Source: Erodium maritimum (lineage: Eukaryota > Streptophyta > Magnoliopsida > Geraniales > Geraniaceae). Taken from it: a stretch of 64,000 bases of DNA. This document shows positions 14,201 to 24,868 of this stretch, piece by piece. Under the pieces are notes generated by a model that was not told the DNA's origin, searched no databases, and saw only the letters and a program-made list of their open reading frames with translations. The DNA lies in assembly GCA_963921825.1 (NCBI GenBank), contig OY997593.1, forward strand, positions 55,908,039-55,972,038, given 5' to 3'. Every line of letters begins with the position of its first letter. Position 1 is the first letter of the stretch. Made by a program: the position numbers and the translations under genes.

Positions 14201-14578
14201 TTCAGATCAGCCGTGAACTTCCTGTAATCCCGGTTCCAATGACCAGGCTGTTGGCAGTAGAAGCAGACATTCTCAGGTGTCTCATCTTTCCTGCCAAGTG
14301 CGCATGGGCCCAGCCCTTGCCACTTCCAATTCCCTTGTTGACCATCAGAATATCCTTGGATCCCAGATCCCTGAGATATTCTTCTCAGCAGCTGATGACA
14401 CTTCATGTAACTCTGATATGGTCTTAGAGACAGCCTTGTCAAGGACATATTCTTTGCGTTCAGACTTGAGGACTATCCTCAAAATTCTGTACCAGTCCAA
14501 ATAGTTTGTCCCATTTAGCTTGACCCTGTCAAGAATGGTTTTTAATGACAAACTATTAATGTTCGCTGAATTTGCCAT
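11202..14578 (-). pseudogene. copia B gag-pol remnant
   Basis: Minus-strand order from ATG 14578: Gag N-terminus (14345-14578); zinc knuckle and protease region (13870-14448); GAG-pre-integrase and integrase core with both upstream Asp residues (13161-13949); integrase C-part (12713-12982); RT (12253-12624, 11637-12218); RNase H with CDN motif (11202-11399). Frames shift between the pieces. The zinc knuckle CX2CX4HX4C has its last Cys replaced by Tyr. The protease DTG position is DTM (14014-14022). The integrase HHCC second His is Arg and the third acidic residue is Lys (13143-13145). The RT YVDD position is IEND (11949-11960). Despite the young LTRs, no active enzyme can be made. Confidence 0.92.
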
Positions 14579-16120
14579 TTGATCTACAACAGATAAAATT
14601 CAATCAGTAAACTGAATAAATTTTATGAAGATCAAGCTTAAACACCAACAATCAATTCTAAACCTTTAGAATCTGAAACCAAGATCCTTGATTCACTCGA
14701 TTAAGCTGAACTAATGCTCACCACTTAATCGAGCTATGTAGGTAGGACTCCATCCAATCACATCCAATGTGACTCTTGGCTAGGGTATGTACTTATGTAC
14801 ACGACTTACCCTATCTGTTACCCTAGCTCAACCTCAGGCCGAGAATCGTAGTCGGGTCCACCAATTTTCAACTATGGCTCGTCACTATGTAGGTGCTCCG
14901 CTAATGCGCACGACACCCACATATGTCGTCCAAACCTACTACCCCGCTTCCCCATGGATGCTCCGCTAATGCGCACGACAACCATAGGACGGGGAGGTAG
15001 TAAGGTGTTGATGATTGGGAGGTATCGGACATGACCCGCTTTTACTTGTCCAGTTGTGTTCAAAACTTTGGCACATCCTAGATGCGATGAGCACATCAAC
15101 TACATTCCAAATGCAATGATGCCTCAAATTACATCCAATGTAATTCTTCCTTTGAACCCGTCAACTACATCCAATGCAATGACGGTTCTAAGGGTTCACA
15201 CACAAGGATTAAAAGTCCAATTTTATCTTTGCATGTGAGGTGATATGCTCGGTAAATAAAGTTAAGCATGCAATTCTAAAACACATAGAATTAATCATGC
15301 ATAAACTAAACCAAGCATAAAGCGATAAATGTGCACATAATAGCCCCCTAAACTAACTCCCACTAGCTTCTTGAGCTCCACCGACTCCAAGCCGATGCCA
15401 ACACCCGAAAAGCCACCAAATGACCTTTTCGCCCTTTCTTCGTCTTGAGTAAAATATTACAATTTAATACACGACTCGCAGGTCGGGAATAAATAAATAT
15501 TACAAACAAGTGGTTCGACGACCACACCTTGAAAGAATAATTACACGTTAACTCTAACGGCTCGCAGGCCGTGAAAAGCGATAAATAATTAAATTGAGCT
15601 CGGGGCTATTATGTGCACCATGCCAACATCACATCACACATCGTGTTATCAAACAAGAATGTTATCAAACATCATGTGATTTTCCGGTTTTAATTAATAG
15701 CCAAGTTTCGAAAATTTTTGATGCTCGGTTTATCGAAACCGTTCAAAAATGAAACTTTTGAACATTTGATCTTCGAGTTCGTCATGACGGTTCCAAACTC
15801 TTCATAACTAACAAAACGGTTTAGCCTTGGCATATCAACCATCCATGGTCATGCTTGGCCTAGCTCCGTCCAACGGAGCCCCGTTCGGTCCCGGTTTCGG
15901 CTCCCCGAGAGTCCCGCTCCCGAGACCCGAAAAATCAATTTTTTTTCAAAATTTCCAGATTTGAAATAATTTTCAAAAATTCATTTTACATGCATTAAAT
16001 CCATAAACAATAATTTAAAACATGTTATCAAACAATTTAGCAAAACAACATGCCAAAAACGAAACTTTCAAGCAAAACCGAAACTTTGAACACCGTCTTG
16101 TGAATCCCGAAGGTAGCACG
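14579..16120 (-). other. copia B untranslated leader
   Basis: 1.54 kb without coding capacity between gag and the primer-binding site. It contains the twice-repeated TGCTCCGCTAATGCGCAC motif (about 14896 and 14958) and inverted arms CCTACTACCCCGCTT / GGACGGGGAGGTAGTAAGG. Confidence 0.6.
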
Positions 16121-16132
16121 GCTCTGATACCA
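16121..16132 (-). other. tRNA-iMet primer-binding site of copia B
   Basis: Minus strand TGGTATCAGAGC, one base from the 5' LTR end at 16134. Confidence 0.93.
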
Positions 16133-16133
16133 C

Positions 16134-17823
16134 TGTTGGGTCTCGAGGTAAGGTTGGAGATGAACCAACTCGCAGCGGAAAATCAATGAAAACCAAGAGA
16201 CAATTAGAACCATGAAACAACTAACAAAGAATGGATTAACAAGAGAAAAATTCAGCACTAGTTCTTACCAAAACAAGAACACCGGTTAACGAATGATTGG
16301 CTTGAGTCTCCAAGACGCCTACGTATCCACATGGGAATCAAAGCCACGTAGTTCTTCTCTTTGAGGACTCAAGAACACAAAAATGGAGGAGGAAACTAGC
16401 CAAACCCGAAATGGCCATGGAAGAGGGAGAGAAAAAATGTGTTTCCTATTCTTGTCTTGTCTTTGTTATGTTGAAAAAAGATGACTTAAACATAACAAAA
16501 CCCATACTTGTCCAACTAAAGGCATGGGACAAGTATGGTGTCAAGTAAGGTGTAAATAGGACAAAGTATGGCAAGACAAGATTGTGTTAGGTGGTGAATC
16601 ACCAACACCTTAATCCTTGTCTTGCTTACTTAGTACTAATTAATCAAGACTTGATTAATTAGTTCCATGGGCCTTGGTTGCATGGGCCTTTCATGGGCCT
16701 CTTGGAACATGGCCTGTGGCCATTTCCAACGAGGTCCCGTGATTCGCTCATCGCCTCCATGCCTTCCATACCGGAAATGTCCAACATTATCCGACGCGAT
16801 CAATCCCAAGACTCCAAGCCTTATCTCGATCCGTAAAGTCCTATTCACTTACGGGCACATGACCCAAAACCCAGTTTTGGTCATGTCCCGAGACAACTCC
16901 CTTTTGGCCATTCTCCATAAATGTGTCAATGAGTTTCATCCTCCGGTGTGACCCTTAGGTTTATGCATGTCAATAGATCAACGTAAAATCCCATTTTACT
17001 TGATCCTATTTAAGTGGCAACTAACGAGACTTTAGTATTGCCTGACACTACATAACGAATCGACCCTGTCGATTCTAACCTTTCCGTCGTCCCTGTCATT
17101 ATCCTTTTATCTCCGATATCCTGATTGAGATAAGGCATAGAGCCGTCATCCTTATTATTCTCAATCACCGTTCCTTGATATGTGAGATGACTGAAGATAT
17201 GATACCCAGTATCATGTGCATGGCCATGCTATTCTTCCAGTCACTCTCGATCAAGTGGCCGAGAACCGATATCTTTCTCATACCTTAGTATGAGGGATAA
17301 ATCCCTTAGCCGTCTTTCGTGTCACTCATGTAGCCCGTCCCCAAGCCAATCCTGGCCGTTATGGAAGCCCTGTTACGGACAACGTTAGGCTCAGGTCAAA
17401 CTAGGTTGTTGACTACATAGCGATCACAAAGACTCCTTGGTCTAAGGATACATGACAAGCTACAACACTGAATATGTTCATGACTTAATCTATGGCACAT
17501 ATTCAGGGCGGGTCGTCCAATATCATGTCCCACATGATATCTATGATCAGACTCCGGAATCTCATTCCAATGACTAACAGAACGTAAGCCATAAAGAGCC
17601 ATCTTTCATACTAGTCGCTTCTAGTGAAGCTTTGTTGACTAGGGACCCATCGAGTGTGATCTATCTCGATCTATGGTTCTATTCGCATGGTGGGCATAGA
17701 TCAGAGCACACATCGATATATTACTCCAACACATAAGTAATATAAAGCCGCTTTAATTTTATTGCTAACGATGATATATACATTTGGACATTTAGGATTG
17801 AACTACGGGCACTAAGACTAACA
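16134..17823 (-). repeat. 5' LTR of copia B
   Basis: 1690 bp, same length as its partner and without any difference that I could find. Confidence 0.94.
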
Positions 17824-19619
17824 ATCAGTTGTTGGTTTAAGGGCATATCGCCGACCCAAATGCTGAATGTTTCAGGGTAATGTCAACCCTGTTTGATGGT
17901 TTGACTGGGAATAAAAAACCCGAAGATGTCATTCCAGAGACACAGGGTGTGTTGTTGTCACAAGACTCATGGTTTAATCTACCCGGGGTTATCGAGACCA
18001 TTGAGAAATTGATTGAAACAACAACACGCGTTAGGGAAGGGTGCAAAGGAGTAGAGAAGCCACCTGCTTATGCCGTTACTCCACCAACGTTCAGAATTCT
18101 TTCACCATCCCAAAAATCGTCTGCGAATGTTCTTTCACCATGCCCTTCTGAATCCACTACATTGTCAAGCCCTGAATGCGATAATGTGGTTAGGAAATTG
18201 TTCCCATGTAATGATGCAGCCCCTGTGGATAATATGGTTGCAGAACAAACTGAGCCAAAAAAGAATAACTGTGTTGGCGATGAGTTTGACGCTATTTCTG
18301 TTGCTTATGGTATTGGGAAGGAAGCTTGTGACATGGTTGTTGATCATCTAATCGCGGAGCGTGAAGCTTCCGATGTTGTTAACAAAGATGATTGTTGGGC
18401 TCTTGCAGTGCAATCAGATCCACTTACTATAGAAGGGAGTGAAGGAAATGTCAACGGGTCTGCGTCTGTCAATGACTTTTGTCAGACAGTTCAAGTGCAA
18501 CCCGAGCCACTCAATATAATTATTGTCGAACAAAATGTCAACAATGATCCACTTGTTAATCAAGCTTGCAAGACTCAACCCTCGCCACTTGTTACTGGAC
18601 GGGTTGAGCGAAATATCAATCGTGCTATTGGTGGGAAAGAGGTCCCTGTGGCAGTTGACGAGCATCCTGAACTTGCAATGGCAAGATTTTGTGAATCCAT
18701 AGTCCAACGCCCTACTGTCATATCTCTTCCTGCTTACAAACGCCCCGTGCATCCTCCTAAGAAGTTGAGCGATGGTGTTGGTCATGTGGAGTCTGGCTCA
18801 GTTATTAGTCCACCAAAGAAGAGAGCTCCCGCTCGTGCACCGGTAAGAAAGGCCCTGCTGCTTTCCCCGAGAAGAAATTGCCCCCTACTGTTGCAGCAAA
18901 AAAAGCTCAAGGTGGTGTTAAGAAAAATCCTCATGTTGGTAAGAAACATGCTGCAAATAGTAAGGGTGTTACGACATTTGGGTGCAACGAGGCATCTTTA
19001 TTCATGGTAACCCCATCCAAACAACATTTACCTCGTTTGATTTCATCGTCTGCATTTCTGTGCTCTCCGTGCGTTGATCGTCAAACAGATTATTGGTCCG
19101 ATCTTGAAGAGATTGAGGAGTGTGTTGTTGATTGGATTCTGAATATAAGCACAAACAATGATTGGTAAGTAACATATGTTTTTCCCCTTATTTTGTTTTT
19201 ATATTTTATTTTTGCAAATACAGTGAATAGGCTTTTCTCTTTGTGAATGCAGGGATTTTATGTTTAAGTGCTTTGAAAATTATATTACTAAGGGGTCTTT
19301 AATTCTTTCAATACCGATGCATGGATTGAATTAGAAACTATTAATGGATGGTGTCACTATCTGAATCATTTGGAAACGATCAAGAATGATTCATCACCTA
19401 ACCGGTTCTTCTTTGCAGCTTCTCTTAGTGTAAGCATAGTTTGCGGATTTTTTTGGTTGATTACGTTTATAGTTTGAATTATTTTATTATGTTTTTGTTA
19501 TTTATATGCTTATTTTGTAGGCTACGCTTTGGGAACATAAAAGGGATGAAAATTTTGACAATGCTTTCAAATTTGAAACAAAGGAGTTCCCTTCTTTTTC
19601 ATGGAAGAAGTTGGATTTG

Positions 19620-19993
19620 TTAAGTATAATACATGGTTGGTTTTAGAATATACATTATGTTGGTTGAGGTTAAGGATTGTAGTTTTGCGGATATACGCAC
19701 CCTGGTTTGAGAAATAACGTTTACTTGTTTGAGATATGCAATATATGGGTTGAGGTTATGGATTGTCTTGTTTGCGAATATGTTGTATCTAGTTTGCGGA
19801 TAATGAATATATGTTTTGCGGTTATGCTCACCCTGGTTTGAGAAACAGTTTTCCCTTGTTTGCTGAAAATGAATATCTAGTTTGCGGATAATGAATATCT
19901 GTTTTGCTGATATAGTAGTGAATGCTTGTATTATAGAAACCAATTTATACATTATATTAATATGATAATTTATTTTATATATTTTTTTTACAG
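19620..19993 (+). other. Ulp1 intron rich in TTTGCGGATA-like motifs
   Basis: Intron of 374 bp in which the motif recurs at least seven times (TTTGCGGATA, TTTGCGAATA, TTTGAGAAA variants, 19677-19917). The donor is TTAAGT, an apparent mutation of GTAAGT; the acceptor is TTTACAG. The neighbouring exons lack the motif. Confidence 0.7.
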
Positions 19994-20681
19994 TTTTTCA
20001 TGGTTGTTTTTAAGAGCAATCACTACACACTCTTATGCATCGACATGAAGAAGGGAAATTCAGAAATTATTGACAATGTCAAAGGAACGGTTGATGACGA
20101 TATTCGTTATGGAGGTATTCACTATAAATTGGTACGTATTCTTCTTCATAGACTATGTGTGTGATTACTGTCAATCTATTGGTTACTGTTTTTACTTATT
20201 TTTCTTTGGTGTTTTTGTGTTGCGTAGAGGTCTCAAATTTGCAAGGTCATAACAAAAACTGATAAAGATCTAGCTCAGAAAATTTTCCATGGTAAGGTTG
20301 ATCGTCTCCATGTACCATGGGAATCTAATGACAATCATATGGATTGTGGGGTGTATGCTATGTGGCACATGGAATCGTATCTTGGCAATGGGAATTGGGC
20401 AGGGGAATTGGCCGTTAATGATGTAAGTTAAACAAAAAAAGATTTCTTTGTCAATATATAACAATGAGTATAGATTTGATCTTTAAATTTTGGTTTTGTA
20501 GGTTTCACATATTAAATTATTGAGGAACAAATTCCTCTTTAAGTTGGTCACATTTGAGAAGAACAGCCTGTTGAGAGAAACTGAGGAGAATATCAAAGAT
20601 CATTTCAGGAAGATGAAGATGGAATTCGAATTCAGTCCCAAGTACAAAGCCTTATTACCATGCGAACGTCATAATGCTTAG

Positions 20682-21292
20682 TGAATTACTCTTTTTGATT
20701 AGTGACATTGGGTTTCATAAACGACAATTTTGGTTTGATAATATATGATATCTTGTTTGAGAATATATAATATCTTGTTTGAGAATATTGTATCTTTGTA
20801 TATAAAAATACTATGTGTATTGTTTTGCGAATTTATAAGATCCTCTTTGCGAAACTTTTGTTTCATAGTTGAGAATATACGACACCCTGTTTGAGAATGT
20901 AATGAATTTTACTTATTCAAGTTTATGCAGAACATTAAACTTTTATTATGTGATTGAACCTACCATGTAGTGTACGAAGAATACACTGTAGTTCTGTTTG
21001 ATTTTACTAATGATAAGATATGCCTAGTATTTGCGGAAATATGTTAGTAATTTCAGTAATTTTTGTTTTGAGAATAATTATGTTCTCGTTTACGAATATA
21101 ACCATATGTCTTTGATAATACAGAACATGTCGTATGTGAATTTAATATAGATTACTTTCACAGTAGAACAGGCAGATACTAGTCATCCATTCATTGAGAA
21201 AACAATTTTTCAAAAGACAAAACAAAAACATCAAAAGACGATTGACATGATAAAAGGGAAATTTAACTACATCCATCATGGTCGGATGTCCC
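20682..21292. repeat. Spacer with TTTGAGAATA-like repeats
   Basis: No coding signal. Dispersed copies of TTTGAGAATATA, TTTGCGAA and TTTGCGGAA at about 20735-20900 and 21030-21110, AT-rich between. It separates the converging ends of the Ulp1-like gene and P1. Confidence 0.6.
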
Positions 21293-21619
21293 TTAGTCCT
21301 CTACTATCTCCATGGTTTTGAAGAAGTCCTGAATCTCTTTCAGTGTCATCATCATCTTGTCCCTATCTTCCTTGTGCTTTGCAGTCGAGTTGCTCATGTC
21401 AAGCACTTCCAGTTCATTGGCAAGGCTTACCACCTTCTCCTCCATCAGTAAAAAGTGGATCTGGATTAGTCCCAACCTTATTTTGCGATACTCCATTGCA
21501 GTTTCCATAGCGGCTTCCTGCATCTCATGCATCCTGTTACGACGTTCCTCACTGGTACGCTCCATAGCTTGTGTGCACACGTTACCTTCCGCTCTGGTGC
21601 GTTTCCTGTTGGGGGTCAT
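21293..21619 (-). CDS. Small coiled-coil protein P1
   Basis: 108 residues, unknown function. The N-terminus is basic (NRKRTR, residues 4-9), a possible nuclear signal. The rest is predicted helical and charged, with a heptad-like Leu/Ile/Val pattern over about residues 45-72 followed by DMSN (74-77). The block RxxxLxxIxxHxLLxxxxxVVxLxxExE...DMSN is shared with P4 (44782-45045) at identical spacing, and more weakly with P3. The TATA box is 92-100 bp upstream. It is divergent from acidic gene Ac1, whose ATG is 519 bp away. The frame is intact. It may bind the transposase or DNA; that is speculation. Confidence 0.65.
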   Translation of the reverse strand: MTPNRKRTRAEGNVCTQAMERTSEERRNRMHEMQEAAMETAMEYRKIRLGLIQIHFLLMEEKVVSLANELEVLDMSNSTAKHKEDRDKMMMTLKEIQDFFKTMEIVED

Positions 21620-21710
21620 CGCTTTTGCAGACCTGGTTGTTTGAAGTTATTTGAGAAGAGAATTTGAAATTGAAGGAGAGTTGTAGGGTTAAGTAATATA
21701 GGGGTTGGGG

Positions 21711-21718
21711 TATTTATA
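21711..21718 (-). promoter_or_regulatory. TATA box of P1
   Basis: Minus strand CTATAAATACCCC, 92-100 bp upstream of the P1 ATG. A similar box lies at about the same distance before P3, P4 and P2. Confidence 0.65.
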
Positions 21719-22137
21719 GTTGAAATCTTGCGGTGGCATTATCGTTATTTTATTTAAAATAGAGTTCTAATTATAGACGGATTAGTTAACTCATAATGAT
21801 TCCGCAAAACATATATCTTATTTTCGCAATCCATAACTCATAATTCTCAAACTAAATGCTGATTTACATGTATCAGCATGTGATACGATAAGATCTTGTA
21901 GAGGACACGTGTCAATCATTACCAAAATCAGACGCTATGATCTAATCGATATGATTTCAAAATCTGACGGTTAAGTTTTCACGGTTATATTTCATCATTA
22001 CTAAAATCCCCCTCCAATGCACGAAGATCTTATCGCATTTAATGCGTTGGTATGTCTTTTCACCGTCGTTTGGTTTAGTTTAAATTAATCTTTACCCCTA
22101 CAAATCATGTCATCATAGAGATTTTTTCAATTAAGTC

Positions 22138-22491
22138 ATGTCACCATATCGAATGTATTGTAGTAGTAGTGAGGAAGAGGTAACTTCAAAGAGACGAAGG
22201 CTGATTTCATATGGTGATGAAGAGGATTTCCCTATTATCATCAGTGATGATGACGATGCTGAGAAAGAGGAGGAGAAAGAAAATGGGGAGGAAAAAGATG
22301 ATGAGGAAGACGAAGAAGACGACGATGGTTATAATGGTGATGTTGAAGAGGATGATGATGAGGAAGAGGAAGAAGAAGATTATGGTTATAATGGTGATGT
22401 TGAAGAGGATGAAGGAGAAGATGATGATGAGGAAGACGAAGAAGAAGATGATGATGACGAAGAAGAAGACCCGGAGAATGAAGATTGGTGA
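22138..22491 (+). CDS. Acidic nuclear-type protein Ac1
   Basis: 117 residues. Short N-terminus with SSSEEEVTSKRRRL (a basic cluster, possible nuclear signal at about residues 17-22), then a tail of almost pure Asp/Glu from about residue 37, broken by two copies of GYNGDVEED. Ac2 (45658-46219) has the same plan with CSKRRR, so the two are probably paralogues. Acidic tails of this sort occur in histone chaperones and chromatin proteins, but no domain supports a specific function. The reading frame is intact. Low complexity means frame openness alone is weak evidence; the duplicated pairing with a coiled-coil gene is the better argument. Confidence 0.55.
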   Translation: MSPYRMYCSSSEEEVTSKRRRLISYGDEEDFPIIISDDDDAEKEEEKENGEEKDDEEDEEDDDGYNGDVEEDDDEEEEEEDYGYNGDVEEDEGEDDDEEDEEEDDDDEEEDPENEDW

Positions 22492-22552
22492 ATGTAACTT
22501 ATGCCACAAGTTCTTTCACTTTTAGGAAATAGGACTCTCTCTTTGTGAATAT

Positions 22553-24404
22553 TGTAAGAACCACTCCCGGTCAACTCCAGTCAAATCGGCGAAAAACAGG
22601 AAAATTTAAAATTTTGGGATAAACACCTAAATGAACCCAAATTTGACCCCGAGGGTCATATCGGACTTAAGTTGATCCCGATATCGACCAAAGTGAGTTC
22701 TGGGGGACTCAAGGCAACTTTTTGACCAATTTGGGAAAGGTTGACTTTTTGCCGGAAAAGTCAACCGAGCGATGTTTTGGTCTTTTCGAGGCCCGTTTTG
22801 GATCCAAAAAGCTTAGCCGTCATTACAGCGGTATTAGTTGGATCGTTTCCTTGTAGCCCGTGAAATTTCATAAATTCTTGGAAAATGGGCCTGTTCGGGG
22901 CCCGAGACGGCCAAATTTCGCGAATCTGGCTGAAAAATATCTACAAAGATATTTTTCAAAAAGGTGTGACCCACTTGCCACTTGTCACACAAGTGGTGGT
23001 AGTTGGTATTTTGAGCAAAATAAAGGGAACGGAAGATGATGTGTTCGGAAATTTACAAAAAAAAGGAGGAGAGAGAAAAAAAGAGAAAAAGAAGAGAGAA
23101 GGAGGAAGGAGAAAAGGGAAAAAAAGGTGAGGGTTTTTGACGATTTCCCGAAGATCCGACAGGCGAATCGTCTCAACGACTGCGGATTCGAACTCCCCTC
23201 GTCATTCTCTACGGTGAGAACCCATTCTTCTCTCGTTTTGGTACGTTTGAATTTTAGGGTTTGAGTTTAAATGGTTTGTTTAAGGTTTGGTTTTGGTCAG
23301 AATTGGTTTAAAGACGAATGGTTGAGGTTTGGGGTTCGTTAGGAACGTTTTGGGGCGAAAAGGAAATTTTCCCATTGTGTCCGTGTGGGGCTAACTTGCC
23401 CGGGCCTCGGGTTTTTCATGTTCGGGTGGTTTTGGACGATCCCCGAATCGATAATTCACACCCGGAACGAATTATGGGATTAAATTGTGCAAATTGGAAA
23501 TTTCGGGTTTAGAAACTTTAAACGCGAATTAAATCGCTCTGAAGTCGGAAATTGATTCCGTCGATTGCATTGGAACCCTTGAATTATTCTAAGATCGTAG
23601 AAACAAAAACGGGAATTTTCGGAGCCCCGAAAGGGCGTTTTCCGATCCCGGGCAGATTCGCCGAGCCAGGCGAATCGGGCCTTTCCGGGCCCATTATTGA
23701 CAATGTCGAGTAATTGGGAAGTTTGAGAGTGATCGACATTGTCGGGGTTGCATTTGGGCGTCAAGTTCATTAAAATTCAGCTTTGCCTGCAAACTTAAAA
23801 AGTGTTTTAATTGTGTTCATGTTAGATCGTGCCGACGACTGCGGAAAGGGGAAGCTAGGCGAGTGATCGCGAGCACGCCGGAGCTTAGGCGTGGACTTTT
23901 GGGAGAGCGTTACGAGGTAGGGAAAAGTAGCCGGATCTTGGCCTTGATTAGGGAAAGTTAACAGTAGAAATGCATGTGACACTTAGTGGTGTCGTAGGAT
24001 AAGTAAATTTATCGAATAATAGAAATGCATGCAACACTTAGTGGTGTTTTGTTTGTTGTTGGTGTTTCCGGCATTTTCTACTAGTATGTCGTAGTCAGTC
24101 TGGTATCCGTGGTGGTGAGCGAACGCTCATTCCTAGCTGCTTTTCCTACAGGTACTGTTTGCGAGGCGGACTAGGGGAACTCTCGAAGCTTGAAGAGCTG
24201 GGAGCGGGAGTCCGGGTTTTTGGGAGTTTAGCGACGTACGCTTTGGTTTTTGTCCGCTTGTTTTGGACTTATTTTCAGTTGTAAAATATTGTTTTGAATA
24301 ACTTAAGTGGTGATTTTAAGCGGCTTATTAAAATGTTTGAAAATTATTTTATTGTTTCACCGTTCGCGTTCCGGGTTCGGTCCTGCCGAATTCGGGGCGT
24401 GACA
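22553..24404 (+). mobile_element. Solo LTR of TGTAAGAACC family (copy 1)
   Basis: 1852 bp with TGTAAGAACC start and GGGGCGTGACA end. TSD AATAT at 22548-22552 and 24405-24409. There is no internal region or second LTR, so it is a solo LTR. It lacks the 57-bp minisatellite and adjoining segment present in copy 2, which explains its shorter length. It lies just downstream of Ac1. Confidence 0.93.
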
Positions 24405-24409
24405 AATAT

Positions 24410-24868
24410 AAAACTTCTTTTTTTGGGTATTCAAATATGGACTTGTAGTTTGAGGATACAGAGATCCTGATTTGCTAATATTGTTATTTTGTTCCTCTTA
24501 ACTTGTTGTTTGCGGATATGGACTTGTAGTTTGCGGATACAGAGATGCTGGTTTGCTTTTATTGTAAATTTGTTCCTCTTAACTTGTTGTTTGCGGATAC
24601 TGTTATTATGTTTAACGAATATTATTATTGACTTGTAGTTTGCGGATACAGAGATCCTGGTTTGCGGATACCAAGATCATGGTTTGCTGATACCAAGATC
24701 ATGGTTTGCTGATAATAATATTATGTTTCGCTTGTAACACAAAGCATGGAATTATATATAACTTTAAAGCGAAATATAAAAGAATTTAAGGAAAACGATT
24801 TTTTTTAATTACTTTGAACTGGTTAAGAACAGACAAAAGGAAACAAAAGAGACTAGGGTTTGCTATCC
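24410..24868. repeat. Spacer with TTTGCGGATA-like repeats
   Basis: Near-tandem phrases built on TAGTTTGCGGATACAGAGAT and TGGTTTGCTGATACCAAGAT between about 24430 and 24730. No coding signal. Lies 3' of P2. Confidence 0.7.

Larger units (their letters stand above)
9361..17823 (-). mobile_element. Ty1/copia retrotransposon copy B
   Basis: Complete 8463-bp element: 3' LTR 9361-11050, internal 11051-16133, 5' LTR 16134-17823. TSD ATCAG at 9356-9360 and 17824-17828. The two 1690-bp LTRs look identical throughout my reading, and open frames inside them give identical proteins, so insertion is recent. It interrupts an exon of the Ulp1-like gene; removing it and one TSD restores continuity of that reading frame. 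Confidence 0.96.
9298..20681 (+). pseudogene. Ulp1/C48 SUMO-protease-like gene of the transposon, interrupted
   Basis: Visible exons: 9298-9360 joined to 17829-19164 (copia B sits in this exon), 19253-19429, 19521-19619, 19994-20131, 20228-20422, 20502-20681 (TAG). Introns are GT-AG except one donor at 19620 (TTAAGT where GTAAGT is expected). The C-terminal exons hold the C48 core: His in SNHYTLLCIDM, Asp in IIDN, and Cys in NHMDCGVYAMW. Family members cleave SUMO from proteins; in MULEs the role is unknown. The N-terminal part is long, Pro/Ser-rich and low in recognisable domains. Defects: stop TAA 17838-17840, frameshift near 18840, frameshift near 19300, and the 5' exons removed or displaced by the LTR ending at 9297. 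Copia B insertion alone would block expression. Confidence 0.8.

Noticed and set aside
18165..18347. Minus-strand open frame opposite the Ulp1 exon
   Set aside because: Antisense to an exon whose plus frame has splice sites and a recognisable downstream domain.
22207..22574. Minus-strand open frames rich in Phe/Ile or Ser opposite Ac1
   Set aside because: Antisense shadows of the Asp/Glu tail of Ac1; codon periodicity comes from the GAT/GAA runs.
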